64,000 nucleotides of DNA from Edaphochlamys debaryana (lineage: Eukaryota; Chlorophyta; Chlorophyceae; Chlamydomonadales), in NCBI GenBank assembly GCA_016858145.1, contig JAEHOE010000020.1, positions 1 to 64,000 on the forward strand, written 5' to 3'. Position 1 is the first letter of the stretch. Each line of letters opens with the position of its first letter. The translations under genes and the position numbers were made by a program. Of the stretch, positions 22,801 through 33,815 are shown piece after piece. The notes beneath the pieces were generated by a model. The model did not search any database. It saw nothing but the letters and a program-made list of their open reading frames with translations, and was not told the origin of the DNA.

Positions 22801-25800
22801 TCCACCCACCCACCCACCCAGCACCTGTCAAACAGGCCCACACGCCCTCGGCTTTCCGCATCCCGCATCGAGGTCACGGTGCCCGCCAACCCAACGCCTC
22901 CGCCCCCCCCCCCCCACCACCACCACAACAACAACAACCCCCATCCCACCCCACCTGTCGAACAGGTCCACGTAGCAGCCCGACACGTTGCGGTACTTGG
23001 AGGGCTGCGAGGAGGCGGTGCCCAGGAAGGTAAGCTCGGCCATGCGCCTGCGGCGGGAAGGGGCCGGGGGGGGGCGCGGGTGAGGGGCAGGAGGGCAGGG
23101 GCGCAGGGGAAGGTGGCGTGGTGGAGGCTGCATTGTGCCCGCCGTCGCCAGCAGAAACAGGAGCTCGACGCCACGGCTCAGGAAGCACAGAACACCTCGG
23201 CCTCCTCACCGGTTGCCGCTGCTCAGGGGCCCCGGCACCGCCTCATCCACCGCCCCGTCTACCGCCATGGGCCGAGCCTCAGCCGCTGCCGCTGCTCCCG
23301 CCTCTGCCCCCGCGTCCATGGCTGCCGCCGCCGCCGCGCCGCCGCCCGGCACCTCCGCTGCCGCCGCCAGGACCTCGGCATAGGCCGGGTCTGACCGCAT
23401 CTTCTCCAGCACCTGAGGAGGGAAGGAGCAGTGGGCGCAAGCCAAGTAAAACAACAGTCGTTTCCTTGCTAAGGCACTCCCGCTGTCGCGTAAGGCAGGC
23501 AGAGGGGTGGACGGACTTCACCTCAGCTACACGAGTAAAATGCAAGCCACAATGCTCTCCGTCCGATACTCGGACCGATACTTGACGCTATCGCTCGAGG
23601 CGCCGAAAGCCTGGGGCCGCACCTGGGCCGAGCCGTCGTACCGGAAGACGTCGCCGTACTCCAGCCCCTGCCGTTGAGGCGGCATCAGGTTGATGCGTAC
23701 GGCACTCAGGGCCTGCAGTACGGTCCCTTCGGGGTACGGCAGCACGGGCTGCTGCGGCAGCTGCGCCGCCGTCAGCGCCCCGCCTGCCGCCGCCGCTGCC
23801 CCTCCCGGCCCCGGCGACGCGGCTGCACCACCAGCCGGCGCCGCCGCCCCCGCCGCCGGCGCGCCGCCGCCGGCCTTGGCCGCCGCTCTGGCGGCGGCCG
23901 CCGCCGCCGCCTTCTTCGCCTTCTCCTGCGCCGCCGCGAACCCGGCATTGGCCGCCGCTACCGCCTCCGCCTCGGCCTCCGCCACGCCCGCCGGCAGCGC
24001 CGGCGGGTTGGCCGAGTTGGGCAGAGCGAAGAGCGGGAAGGCGGTGGGGTGGACGGCGTGGAGCCGGGCCTGGAAGACGGAGGCGCGGGGGTAGGCGCAG
24101 GGCTGGTGGCCGCCCGAAGTCACCACCACGTGCTTCCAGACGGAAGCAGCCGCCGAGGCCCCGTTGTCAGGGGTCGAGGCGGTTGTGGAGGAGGGGCCGG
24201 GGCCGAAGAGCTGGGACCGCCAGGCCTCCAGTGCGGCGGTGTCCGCTGCCAGGGCGGCGGGCAGCATGTGCACGGCCACGCAGAGGCGGTCGGGGGAGGC
24301 GGCCTCGGCCTGCGGGGGACGGGCGCCGGGCACGAATCCTCCGTAAGACCGGCGCTGAGGGGCGTTGCCTGCTCGCTCTACACAGCCCGCGCGAGACCTG
24401 AGCACCCGACCCAGCACACGGATGCACCGCTCACCGCCGCCGCCCGCAGCCGCTCATCCGCCGCCAGCGCCTGCATGGCCCCTGCGTGGGGGGTGTCGAG
24501 CACCAGCAGGCTGGGCCCCGGCACCGCCGGCTCCGCCACCTCATGGGGGCCCACCACGCGGCCGTCGGGGAGCGTCACGGAGTGGCCCCGCTGCAGCTCG
24601 CCAAAGGCCTGGGGACCAGGTGGAGGGAAGGAAAGGGGAGAGTTTGGGCAGGGGTTTGGGAGGGGAGGGCCAAGGGAGGGAGGGAGTGAAGTTTGGGGTG
24701 CCCAGTTGCCATGCCCGTCCGCCCCTGACGTCTTGCTGCCCGGGAGCCCGGCAAAGTCTGCTGCCATGTAGTCTCTGAAAAACGGAAAGGCCACCCAACG
24801 AAAGCCTCTCAGCCCAAGCGGGACCTATGTGACCGACCAAGGGCCCCCTCCACCCCACCCCACCCCACCCCACCCCACCCCACCCCACCCCACCCCACCC
24901 CACCCCACCCCACCCCACCCCACCCCACCCCACCGGCCCGGGTGTGACCCCCAGCGCCCTGGCCTTCTCGGGCAGGAACTTGCCGGGCCGCCCGTTCAGG
25001 CGTATGAGGTACGACACCACCTGCTTGTACGACAGGCTCGCGGGCGCGGGCCCGCGGCCCCGCTGCTGGCCCCGGCCGGAGCTCGAGGGCGCCTCCTCGT
25101 CAGAGCTGCGGGAGGGGGAGCCCTGCGACCGGGCGAGCACCAAAATGGCGGGGCGTTACCGACTGCCAGTGCCTCCGTGCGCCCACGGGGGCCTGCTGAG
25201 AATGCTGAGGGCGCCCTGCGGGCGGGCGGGGGCGCGTGCACGGTGCGCCAGGAGGGGGAGAGCGGGGGAGCCCGGGTCACCTGCTCCACAGTTCTTGCAG
25301 CCCTCCTGAGCTGCAGCTGGCAACCCCGGCCCCGCCCCAGCCCCAGCCCCAAGCTGTGAACCTGTCCCAGCCGTCTCAAGCCTTGACCCTCGCCGCCGCC
25401 CTAGCCCCAAGCCCCAAGCCCCGGCCCCACCAGCCCCGTCCCCCGGCCCCACCTCCGCAGCCGCTGGCCCTCCGCTGCCGCCCTCCCTCCGCTGCCGCTT
25501 GGCCACCGGACTGGCCCCCTCCGCCTCCCCATCCGCAGCCGGGGACCCGCGCCCATTGCCCCCGGCGCCGGCCCCCGCCCCCGGCCCCGGCTGCGGCTGC
25601 AGGCGGGTGACGATGGGGAAGATGCTGACGACGTCCGACTTGTAGAGCGGCTCGGTGGAGGCCGCGTCTGGGGGCGCACGGGGAGAAGCCGGGTGATAGG
25701 GCGGACACGCAGTCGTGATTGAGCCTGTGCTGCCGCGAGAAAGCCCGCCATGATCCCTATTCAACCCACAGACTTGTTCATTGATCGCCTGCACCAAATC

Positions 25801-27263
25801 CAGTCCCCAAGGTAGCCGTATTGCCGCCTTCGCCCCTCCCTTCCCTTCCCAACGTCCTGCGCCGACTCCCGCCCCCAAGACACTCGCGTGGCCCCTGCAC
25901 CCCCAGTCTCCCCTCACCAATCTCCTGCACAGACCACATTGCCCCCTGCACCCCCACCCCTTCCCTCACCGATCTCCTGCACGTCCACCGTGTTCTCGCT
26001 GTTGACGTAGCCCCGGAAGGCAGCCACGTAGGCGCCCAGGCCGCGGGGACCTGGGGAGGGCGGGCATGCAGGCCAAGCTATATGGCACGGCTGGAGCTCC
26101 AGCGCTTTGCTCCGGCCCCACTCCTCCGCAATCATAGGGCTGGGGAGCCTGGTAAGTCAACACCGGGGCTCTCTGACTGGGGCTGGGCTCCGCTCCGGCG
26201 CCCTCGTGGACCCACGGCGTCGCCGTGCCAAGCCCGGTCCCCAGGCCCTGGCCCACCCTCCCTAGGGCTCCACCCCCCTTCAGGCCCCACCCTCCCTTGG
26301 GCTCCACCCTCCCCCAGGCCCCAGCCACCCTGGCCCCACCCTTGACGGTGCAGGCCGCCTGCTTGCCCAGCAGACCCCCGCTCTCCGGAGGCGTCACAGA
26401 CAGAGCCATGCCTGCAGGCAAGCGAGGGAGGAAGCGGGCGGATGCGTTGGAGGGAGGACTGGTATCACAGGCTCCCACCCCAAGTGTCCAGGTCCCCCCT
26501 CGCTTCCGTGTACCCCTTGGCTTCCGTATCCCGGCTTCCGTATCGGCCTTGGGCCCCCTTGCGGCAGGTCCCACCCCAGGTATCCAGTTCCCGGGCCCTG
26601 TACCACTTCAGGGCCAGGATCCAGTCCCTACCCGGCAGGCCGCCCAGCGTCTCCGTGCTGATGCGTGTAATGAAATAGGCGTTGACCTGGGGACCCAGAC
26701 AACGGGGTTGGGGTCAGCAGGTGGTAAGCGAGTGGACAGCGAAGCCCTCCACCCTAGGTCGATACAGTCGAGGTGATTATATGCTTGTCGTGGACTGGAC
26801 TTGGCTGAGACTATAGCTGGGTTGCGGTCTAGCGCCGTGTCTCGTCGGGGGCGGGGGAGAGGGCGTGGCTTCAGCGGCACCAGCTGTCGGCTGGCGGCAC
26901 CGCACCTGCTTGATTTTCAGCTTGTGCTCCCGGAACAGGCGCTGTATCCCCTCGCCCGCGTTGAATAGATATCGCTCCTTGTCAAAGAAGAGCAGGATGG
27001 ATGGGCTGGTGTGGTCGATGTCGAGCGGCAGAACCTGCGACCAGCCCGAAATGAAGGTTACATACAGCTAGGAGTATAGTAGCTGTGCGCTTACGGAGAC
27101 TCGCCTGAAGGAAGCCCGTGTAGTGCTGCATTCCGCCGAGCCGGATGTCGCTGCGGTTCTGTCCCTGTTTCTCCTGTTGTTGCCCTTTCTGCTTCTTTCC
27201 GCCCTCCTGTTTGGGCTGGGCGGCGGGTGCCTGGCCCGCCGCCTGACCCTTGTTCTTCCCCAT
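19815..27263 (-). CDS. TRZ: long-form tRNase Z (ELAC2-type tRNA 3'-endonuclease)
   Basis: The enzyme cuts the 3' trailer from precursor tRNAs. Nineteen exons give 993 residues: 27263-27105, 27034-26906, 26686-26632, 26411-26340, 26050-25970, 25667-25362, 25305-25281, 25105-24934, 24608-24435, 24309-23623, 23412-23210, 23047-22955, 22405-22300, 22031-21897, 21646-21500, 21131-21045, 20755-20630, 20444-20337 and 19931-19815. The inactive N-terminal half shows TSPSILLFFD, FNAGEG (residues 77-82) and STETLGGLPG. The active C-terminal half has PSKYRN (703-708), the zinc-binding HMHADHH (757-763), SADTRP (871 is the Asp), HEATFE (890-895) and LTHFSTRYP (His 929). All metal ligands expected for the family are present. 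Large Ala/Pro/Gly insertions sit in exons 6 and 10. Intron 1 uses a GC donor, supported by the conserved join FLQ-VLPLD. The splice path around exons 6-8 (25-nt exon 7) is tentative. The Lys/Gln-rich N-terminus gives no clear organelle signal. Confidence 0.93.
20823..20870 (-). repeat. ghost copy of exon 17 start in tRNase Z intron 16
   Basis: CGCTGGCGCAGCGGGCGGCTTGCACGGTCTTT resembles the true exon 17 start at about 20729-20760 with several mismatches. It lies upstream of that exon in transcription order. Confidence 0.55.
21371..21406 (-). repeat. ghost copy of exon 15 end in tRNase Z intron 15
   Basis: About 36 bp repeat the end of exon 15 and its donor (true copy 21489-21524). In the ghost the donor reads CAG|ATGCGT instead of CAG|GTGCGT, so the splice site is destroyed by one base change. 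Offset is 118 bp. Confidence 0.85.
21772..21803 (+). repeat. CCAA microsatellite
   Basis: About seven uninterrupted CCAA units lie in an intron of the tRNase Z gene. Confidence 0.9.
22391..22640 (-). repeat. four copies of exon 13 acceptor region in tRNase Z intron 12
   Basis: The motif CAGCAGGCCGCCCCTGGGGAG occurs at the true exon 13 acceptor (about 22393-22413) and three more times at about 22465-22490, 22545-22565 and 22614-22634. In the ghosts the exon part is followed by GGTTCCACC or GGATCCACC on the minus strand instead of the zinc-site coding sequence. One ghost has lost the CCAG acceptor (CCCATGGG). Copies are 65-85 bp apart. Confidence 0.85.
24732..24778 (-). other. possible cassette exon of tRNase Z
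   Basis: After a good acceptor (TTTTTCAG) the minus strand can read DYMAADFAGLPGSK before a GT at AC|GTCAGG. The peptide looks protein-like, but the family has no residues at this point between PGP and the FGELQRG motif, and the phase does not fit the flanking exons. It was left out of the model. Confidence 0.25.
24851..24934. repeat. (CCCCA)n microsatellite at an intron donor of tRNase Z
   Basis: About 16-17 pentamer units run directly up to the donor of exon 8 on the minus strand (GTGGGG repeated). Every unit contains a GTGGGG donor-like sequence, so the intron starts with a tandem array of potential donors 5 bp apart. Confidence 0.95.
25908..25932 (-). repeat. ghost copy of exon 5 end in tRNase Z intron 5
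   Basis: CTCCCCTCACCAATCTCCTGCAC resembles the exon 5 end and donor at 25961-25982 (TTCCCTCACCGATCTCCTGCAC). Offset is about 50 bp and the donor GTGAGG is preserved. Confidence 0.6.
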
Positions 27264-29313
27264 GGTGCGGGTTGCCGAGCCGCCTTGCGCCGCGCACACG
27301 AAGAGCGGTGTGTGGGGTCTGGGAGGTCGGAGACACAGCAAGGAACGTCGAGCGAGCATAGGGGCGCCTACTCCATGCTCGTGCCGACTGCCAGGAACCC
27401 CGTGTGGGCCGAGTCTTGTGAAGCGTTCGCTGAGGGGCCCCCATGCAGCTGTAGCTGCCAGCCACACCCTCTCCAGACCTTCACCCCACGCTGCTCCGCG
27501 ATATCCCCCATCAGCAGAGCTCGCGCCCTCGGCGCTTGACACCTCCGCCTTGAGCCCGACCACCTCGAGCACCCCTGGTCTCTGCTGCCACTGCTGGGCC
27601 TTTCAGGCATTCAGGGCCTGAGCCGCCGCCAAAGCGACCCATGCCCCACGCCCATGTCCCCTCCCCCTCGAGCCGCGGACATGGTAGCAGGTGGCGCGGC
27701 ATGCCTGCATCACGCTCGCCTTGGGCAAGGACTCAGCAACCCAGGGGCTCCTGAGCCTCGCAGCACCGGCTGTGCCAGTTACAAGTGCCGTGCGGGCTTC
27801 ACCTGGAGCCCGTCACCAAGCGCCCTCGATTGACGCCCGCCGCCAATATCCTAGCCGTCCAGGAGACAGAGCCAGTCGGCTCCAGTGCAGTATTGTAGCA
27901 ATGCAGTTACACCCCCACAGTGCGTCTGACCCCACAATGCGACCAAATACGAGGTGAGAAGGGAATCCAATGATAGGACCCTGGAAACGCATGCGCACCC
28001 GACACGCCGAGGGCAGCAAACCCCACCCTACTCGGCAGCGGTTGCACGTGGCCAAGTGACTATTGGATGCATGGGTGCTACTTGAGCACCCGCACCGACC
28101 GGACGGTCCGATCCGGCCATATCTAGGCGTGCCGCGAACGACCCTCGCCGCACGAGTTACGGGTCACGGAGCCAGCGCGGCGACATGCACAACTGCGTGC
28201 TTCTCCATCACCAGAAGACATGCCCCACCCCGGGAGCCCTCCTGCTCCACTTCGTCCATATGAAGCTTAGTATTGGCACCGGTAGGCGCTTACGCGCTGC
28301 CCAACTTGAACCGTTGAGTAAAGGATAGGTGCTCTCGACACAACCATCACCGAGACCCACCAGCGCGCCACTCAGCCGCGCAGGCCACACATCACTAGCC
28401 GCGTCCCAGCTCGCATGCGAATGGCCTCGCGTCACAGGTATGAACATCGGGCTCCATGCAGCCCCCCAAAACGTGTGGCGCCCCTGGTTTGCCGTCCTTC
28501 TGCTAGCCACCACACGACCGCTCTTAACCGGCCTGCCTGCACGCCATGCCCTGCCTGCGCTCGATGCGTACACGTGCCTGCTGTACCTGACCTCAAGCGG
28601 CCGTCTTCGCACACCAGATACCCCCCACCCCCAGCCCACCCGCCCCGACCCCCACACGCTCCACGCGTTCGGCCTCGCCAACAACAGTACGACAAGAAGC
28701 AGTCATGCCTCCAGAAGAGAGAGAAGATACGACGGAACCGATCACGCCCCCGCAATCTCTCTCGCACAACGGCACAGGGCGCAGCCGGGTCTGCTGCTGA
28801 CGACGCGCCCGACCTAGTTCTGGGTCCCTCGCTCTGTCGGCGCGCATAGCGGAACTTTCCTTTCTGGCCAACTCTGTTCCGTTCCAACCGCTCGCCTTGC
28901 TCCGTTTCTGCACGTCTGGTGTACACAGGTGCCGTCGCAGCGGTCCCCACCAACAAGGGGAAACACGCTGCTCATTCCTCGGTCCGACGGAACCATTCCG
29001 GCCGATCCAGTCCAACGACCCGGCGCTTGCTCGCTGGCCCCTGGGCCCAGGCGACGGGAGTGCACGGCGCCTAGGCCCGGACCCAGCGCCTGGGCTGCCG
29101 CAGCCGCCAAGCGAGGCAGCCCCTCGGCCCAGAGAGCCCGGCTGGGCAGCCTCCATGGCACGCCTACGCCAGGCTACAAGCGTCCTGTGAGCGCCAGTGC
29201 CTCCACCCGCCACCGCCGCAGACGCCGGCGCTGCGGACGTCCACCGTGGTCCGGAACAGAGGTCGCTGCGCTCGGGTCCGCTCGGGGCCGCTTCAAGCGC
29301 CGCTGTGGGCCGC
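27264..29313. other. 2-kb intergenic stretch between tRNase Z and ORP genes
   Basis: Both neighbours are on the minus strand, so this holds the 3' UTR of the ORP gene and the promoter of tRNase Z. TTACA (minus TGTAA) at 27907-27911 and 27779-27783 are candidate poly(A) signals for the ORP transcript, implying a 1.4-kb 3' UTR. No coding exon or structured RNA was recognised. A small gene cannot be excluded. Confidence 0.45.
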
Positions 29314-32300
29314 TCAGTGCTCGTAGCCGCCGCCCTCCTTGCGCAGCTTGCGGTCCCTCCGCTGCCGCTCCTCCAGCGTGTGCTTCCACTCCTGCGACTT
29401 GGCCTGTGCGAGGGGAGGGCAGGAAGCGGTAACGGGCGGACAATGGGCTTTAAGCACGCAGCCCACCCTTTCAGCCAGAACCCACCCCTCAGGCCCATGC
29501 ATGCTGAAGCGCCCCTTCCCCCGCCCCCACCCCTGCCCCTCCCCTTACGTGGTCCTTGGCCACCAGGAATACCACGTCCTCCCGCCACGACCCGAACCTC
29601 TACTCTACTTCAGGCCACCCCCCAAACCCGAAGCCTCGGCCTTGGCCGCCAGAAACACCATGTCCTCAGCCCCAAGGCCCCGCCCACTCTCCTCGGTCTA
29701 CATGCTCCTTTGTGCTCCAGACCCTCCCTAGCCCCCGACCCCTAGCCCCCCCCGCAGACGCATGGGCGCACCTGGTCCTTGGCCGCCAGGAAGACCACGT
29801 CCTCCCGGTGCCGGCAGTCCGAGGGCAGCGCGTCCGGCACGGGCACGGCGGGCGTGAGCGTGGCGGTGCGAATGTCCCACAGCCGCTTCAGGCGCTGCCC
29901 CTCCTTCTCCTTGCCGCTGCGCCCGCTGCCGCCCGCGCAGCCGCCGTCCCACTCCAGGTAGTGCAGCCAGTTGCCGTGGCACGTGTCGAGCACGGTGCCG
30001 TCGGAGATGCGGGTCAGCTTGCCCACGATCTGGGTCGGAACGAGGAAGAGGGCCGGCGACGAGGGCTCACGGTTTGCCCGCGTCACCCTTCCTGCGCTGC
30101 CCGCGGCTGTCGAGGTAGTACAGGGACGTGCTCGCAATCCCCTCCCCTGCCGCCAGAACCCGTCCGCCACAACGAGCAGCTCACCCAGGAAGCCCCCCCT
30201 CCCGGCTCCCATTCTCGGCTCCGCTTCCCACGCACCTGGTCCGGCTTGTGCGGCTTCTTGTTCCGGCTGAACCAGCCCGTTAGGAAGCCCGCTTGGGGCT
30301 GGGGGTCCACGTCCACGGTCGCCCTGGAAGGGGGTGGGGAGCACACGGCCAAATGAGGGCCATGACAGCCAAGATGCAAGTGGGTCGGGTCCACGTCTGC
30401 TGCCCTCGGCGACCCCTCACACCCTCCTCGTACCGCTCCACCCAGCTACCCTCCCCAACCCCCTCTAGCACTCACTGCAGCCCGTTCTTGACGTCCTTGA
30501 AGACCATCTGCCCCCCGTACTTAAGCACGCGGGTGCCCCACAGCACGCCTGCAACAGGGTGGGCGCCAACAGGCGATAGTTAGAGCCGACACCACCTTGC
30601 GTGTTGCCATCGCGCATTGTCATCCCTTTCCTCTCCCCCCTCCCCTTCCCTGCCCTCTCCTCCCCTCCTGCCCCGCCTGCCCCTCCCCCCTTCCCCTCCC
30701 CCTCGCTGTCCTCTCCCCCCCTCCTCCCTCCTCCTCCCCCTCCCTGCTCCCTCTCCCCCCCCCTTCCCCCCTCTCACCCTTGACCTGCAGCCCCGGCAGC
30801 TCGTACTCGATGCTGGCCCCGTCGCTGGCGAACCGCACCACGTTGCGCCCCGTCTGTCTCCCCTTGACGCTGTTGCCCTTGATGCCCGCCACCCAGTTGC
30901 CGTTGCCCGTGAACACAAACTGGGGGAGACGTGAGAAGGCGCAGGTGAGCAGGCGCGGAGGCGGTTGCCGAGGTGCAGCTGGCACGCTCTGCGCATGGCC
31001 CCCTGCTCCGCCCAGCCCGCCACGCCACCCCCAGCCCGCCACGCCACCCCCCTGCTCCGCCCAGCCCGCCACGCCACCCCCCTGCTCCACCCCCGCCCCA
31101 CCTTGGCGCTGGGCTCGTAGACCTCCCAGCTGCTGATGGGAGGGTGGTGCGAGATCTGCTCGCAGAACACCCGGATGCCGTTGGGGTAGACCGCCTGGGA
31201 TGCGAGCAGGAGGCGGCGGAGGAGGCGCAGATTTAGAGTGGAGAGGGGAAGAGTTCTGCGGCTTCACACTCTCTTGGGCTTCTGCCTCGCTGGGCTCTGT
31301 AGCCGACCCCCTCGTCTCTGCCCCAGCCTCCGCGGGGTGACGAGGCCTTCCGTGGGGGAACCCACGCTCTCGGGGCATTGGCGTCGCTGGGCTCTGCCGC
31401 CGCTAGTCCTCCGCAGCCCCTGCCCCGCTGCCGCCGCCCCAGCCCCCGCGCGCACCTGGTAGGTCTCCCCCAGGATGGGGTTGAAGGGCTTGTGGAAGGA
31501 CACCTGCCGGCACAGCCCCGACACCGCGAACGCCACGGTCCACCTGCGCACGAGGTGAGCATGATCGGCCACGAGCGCGCGTGCAGCGGCCCCTTCAGCC
31601 AACCACGCGATTCGCCCCCTGCCTCCATCCCTCCACCTCCATCCCCCCATCCCCCCACCTCCATCCCCCCGCCTCCATCCCCACAGGCACGGGGGGCCCC
31701 ACCTCATGCGGTCCGCCGGGTCGCTGCATGCCGCCGCGTGCTGCAGCAGGCTGTTGTACTCCCAGTTGGTGGTGAGCCGCTCCAGGAAGGAGCGCGCCTC
31801 GAAGAGGCACACGGGCAGCGAGATCTTGGTCAGGTTGATGCCCTCCTTGAACATGTGGCTGCCCACCTGGGGGGGGGGGGAGGGGGGAGGGGGGATTGGT
31901 GGGGCATGGGTAAGGGATGGATTTGGGTCGGATGGGTAAGGGCTGGGGGGTAGAGGGGGTAGCGCAGCCAGGGTGGGATGGGGTGTAGGGGGGTAGCGTC
32001 ACGCGGAAGCAGGTAGGGGCGGGGCATTGCTGCAGTGTGGCTGCAGGTCAACAGTGGCAACCACGTGCGGGGTCTGGGAGCACAGGGTCCTCTGGGTACC
32101 CAGCCGTGTGGGGCTGGCCCGTTCAGGCCCAAGCCCGGCCCACCCCGCAGCTTCCCAGCGCCGCTTACCCCTTTAAGCCACGCCCATAGCTGTGCCTGCG
32201 CGCAGACAGTGGCAGGCGAGGCAGGGACCGGGTGAGGGAAGCTGCGCCAGAGGCAGCACCGAGCGCGTGCGCCCAGCCAGCCCGAGAACCGCGCGTGCGA

Positions 32301-32868
32301 AAAGGTTGGGCCTAACCGCCCCAACTGCTGCCGCGCAGGTCTGCAGGCGGATTCGTCGCCTTCTTGCCCGCGGCGGAGCCCTCCAGAGCGCAGCTTCTAC
32401 CTGCCCATGCCCGCAGGTTGGCCGGCGGCGAGCGCGAGGGGGCTTGCAAAAGCCCGAGTCATCCGCAACGGGCCAGCTATGCCCTCGCGCACTCCCCGAA
32501 ATGCATAAGGAGCATCAGGGAACATCCCTTAACGTCGCCCTAGCTCAAGGAATGCGCCTAGCTTCGCCTGCGGGCTAGGTCGGAGGATGGCCCCTGCGCA
32601 CCCGTTGTTCCTTGAGCTCGGCCAAGTGCGCAGGCGTATCGAAGTGATAGCCACCCCCGGTATGGTCGGGCTCGGGGTCCACATCGTTCTGAAGTGCCTC
32701 GATAGCAGCCTCCTCGGCGTCCTCCTGTGAGCGTGTCATCCGGGCAAGTTTATGCGACAGTGGTCAGGTGGGGCCCCGGCATCAAGAGCCGACGGCGGCT
32801 GCCTGAAGACGCACCACGTCCAGGTGGTCTAGGGCATCGCAGAACTCGTCGTCCGCTACTTTCGCCAT
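29314..32868 (-). CDS. oxysterol-binding-protein-related protein (ORP), short form
   Basis: ORPs carry sterols and phosphoinositides between membranes at contact sites. Eleven exons give 399 residues: 32868-32815, 32724-32602, 32195-32169, 31866-31703, 31543-31456, 31194-31102, 30919-30778, 30548-30476, 30323-30236, 30029-29772 and 29403-29314. The protein is nearly all OSBP-related domain. LTKISLPVCLFEARSFLERL forms the lid/entrance, KPFNPILGETY is at 141-151, and the family signature EQISHHPP at 164-171. It ends with the EERQRRDRKLRKEGG helix. No PH domain, FFAT motif or transmembrane segment is seen, so it matches short plant/yeast-type ORPs. Exon 3 is a 27-nt microexon (AQLWAWLKG) that restores the expected Trp-containing helix before the lid. 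Intron 10 contains two ghost copies of the exon 10 end. Confidence 0.93.
29547..29583 (-). repeat. ghost copy 1 of exon 10 end in ORP intron 10
   Basis: GTCCTTGGCCACCAGGAATA followed by CCACGTCCTCCCG repeats the exon 10 end at 29771-29806 with three mismatches. The donor reads CAC|GTAAGG, still a plausible splice site. Confidence 0.8.
29636..29666 (-). repeat. ghost copy 2 of exon 10 end in ORP intron 10
   Basis: CCTTGGCCGCCAGAAACACC followed by ATGTCCTC repeats the exon 10 end again with small gaps. Its donor side is degraded. The two ghosts and the true exon end are spaced about 90 and 130 bp. Confidence 0.75.
31008..31096. repeat. GCCCGCCACGCCACCCCC minisatellite
   Basis: Units of CAGCCCGCCACGCCACCCCC with and without CTGCTCCGC are repeated about four times in ORP intron 6. 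Confidence 0.8.
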
Positions 32869-33815
32869 GAGCGTAGGGCGTTGGGGATCGGCAGGCCGTC
32901 GCGCAGGCCGCGTTCCCGACGTCAGGATGCGGCCCGCTTGAGCCCTAGGGTTGGTTGAAGGCTTGAGGTTGCGCAAAGCTTGATGCAAGCGCGGGCAGAG
33001 TTGATTCAAGCGGCAACCAGGTGTGAAGCGAGCGGGTGCGTGCGAGTGGAAGGGGCGCGGAGTGGGGACCCAACGACTACAGTGCTACGCGAGCTTATGG
33101 TATGAGTGCGGAGGTGGGCAACGAGAGGCATAACACCCTTTGCGTCCTGATGCAGCTCCACACTCGCGGGGCCCGCCGGCCCCCCCAGGCCCGCGTCTGG
33201 CTCCCCCTTTACCCCCGGGCCCAGATCATGCCCACCCCCCTTGCTTGATCGACGTACAGGTGCTGACTTAATCATTTGTATCTTACTAATGCGGAATCTT
33301 TATGAGGCCAAGTTCGCCGCCTCTCTCCTGCGTCAACATCGCCCGTCCCGATCAAGGCTCCCCATCCGCCTGTGTAAAGGCTCTCCTTGTCTTCACCAGA
33401 GTAAGCGTCTAGTGTTCCGAGGGCCAACTGGGGGCAAGAAGCAATATAGGAACCTCTGCTGGGGTGGGGGATGAGCAGCTAGGACGTTCTCACAGTGCTT
33501 GAGCGCGCCTGCAGTTGCTTGACAATGTAGCCAGGCGCAGGCTCACGCGCGCCTGGACCTGACTGCCTGGATGGGAATGAGTTGGGGTGGGTGGAGACAT
33601 GGTAGGGATGCGTAGGGAGCTAGCGGCGATGGGGTGGGGCGCCCCTACGCTGTCCGGGCGGGCGGGGGGCGCGGGAACACGGCGCGAAGCCGGCGGAAAG
33701 CGCGCGCACGGTTGGGCAACAGACGCGTACCCCCACTGGCAATGTTAACCATAACTGAGTAATTCAATATGCATCCATTCAACAGCCGAACACAGGCCCA
33801 GTCGTCGTAGCTGGA
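32869..33815. promoter_or_regulatory. divergent promoter region between ORP and ankyrin genes
   Basis: Start codons face outward on both sides. The stretch has an AT-richer part at about 33255-33310 and again at 33740-33780, just upstream of the ankyrin gene's ATG. No defined element can be named and no exon was recognised. Confidence 0.45.

Noticed and set aside
24851..24934. interstitial telomere repeat
   Set aside because: The unit is CCCCA/TGGGG, not the TTTTAGGG type known from green algae, and it is inside an intron.
25105..25362. alternative reading through tRNase Z exon 6 into a CKNCG motif
   Set aside because: The sequence QEGCKNCGA resembles a zinc knuckle, but continuing in that phase leads to a stop after the next acceptor. 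The phase-consistent model uses a 25-nt exon instead. Only transcript data can settle it.
28593..29588. 331-residue minus-strand frame
   Set aside because: It overlaps the ORP last exon in another phase, is Arg/Gly/Ser-rich and matches no family. It is probably a chance frame in GC-rich DNA.
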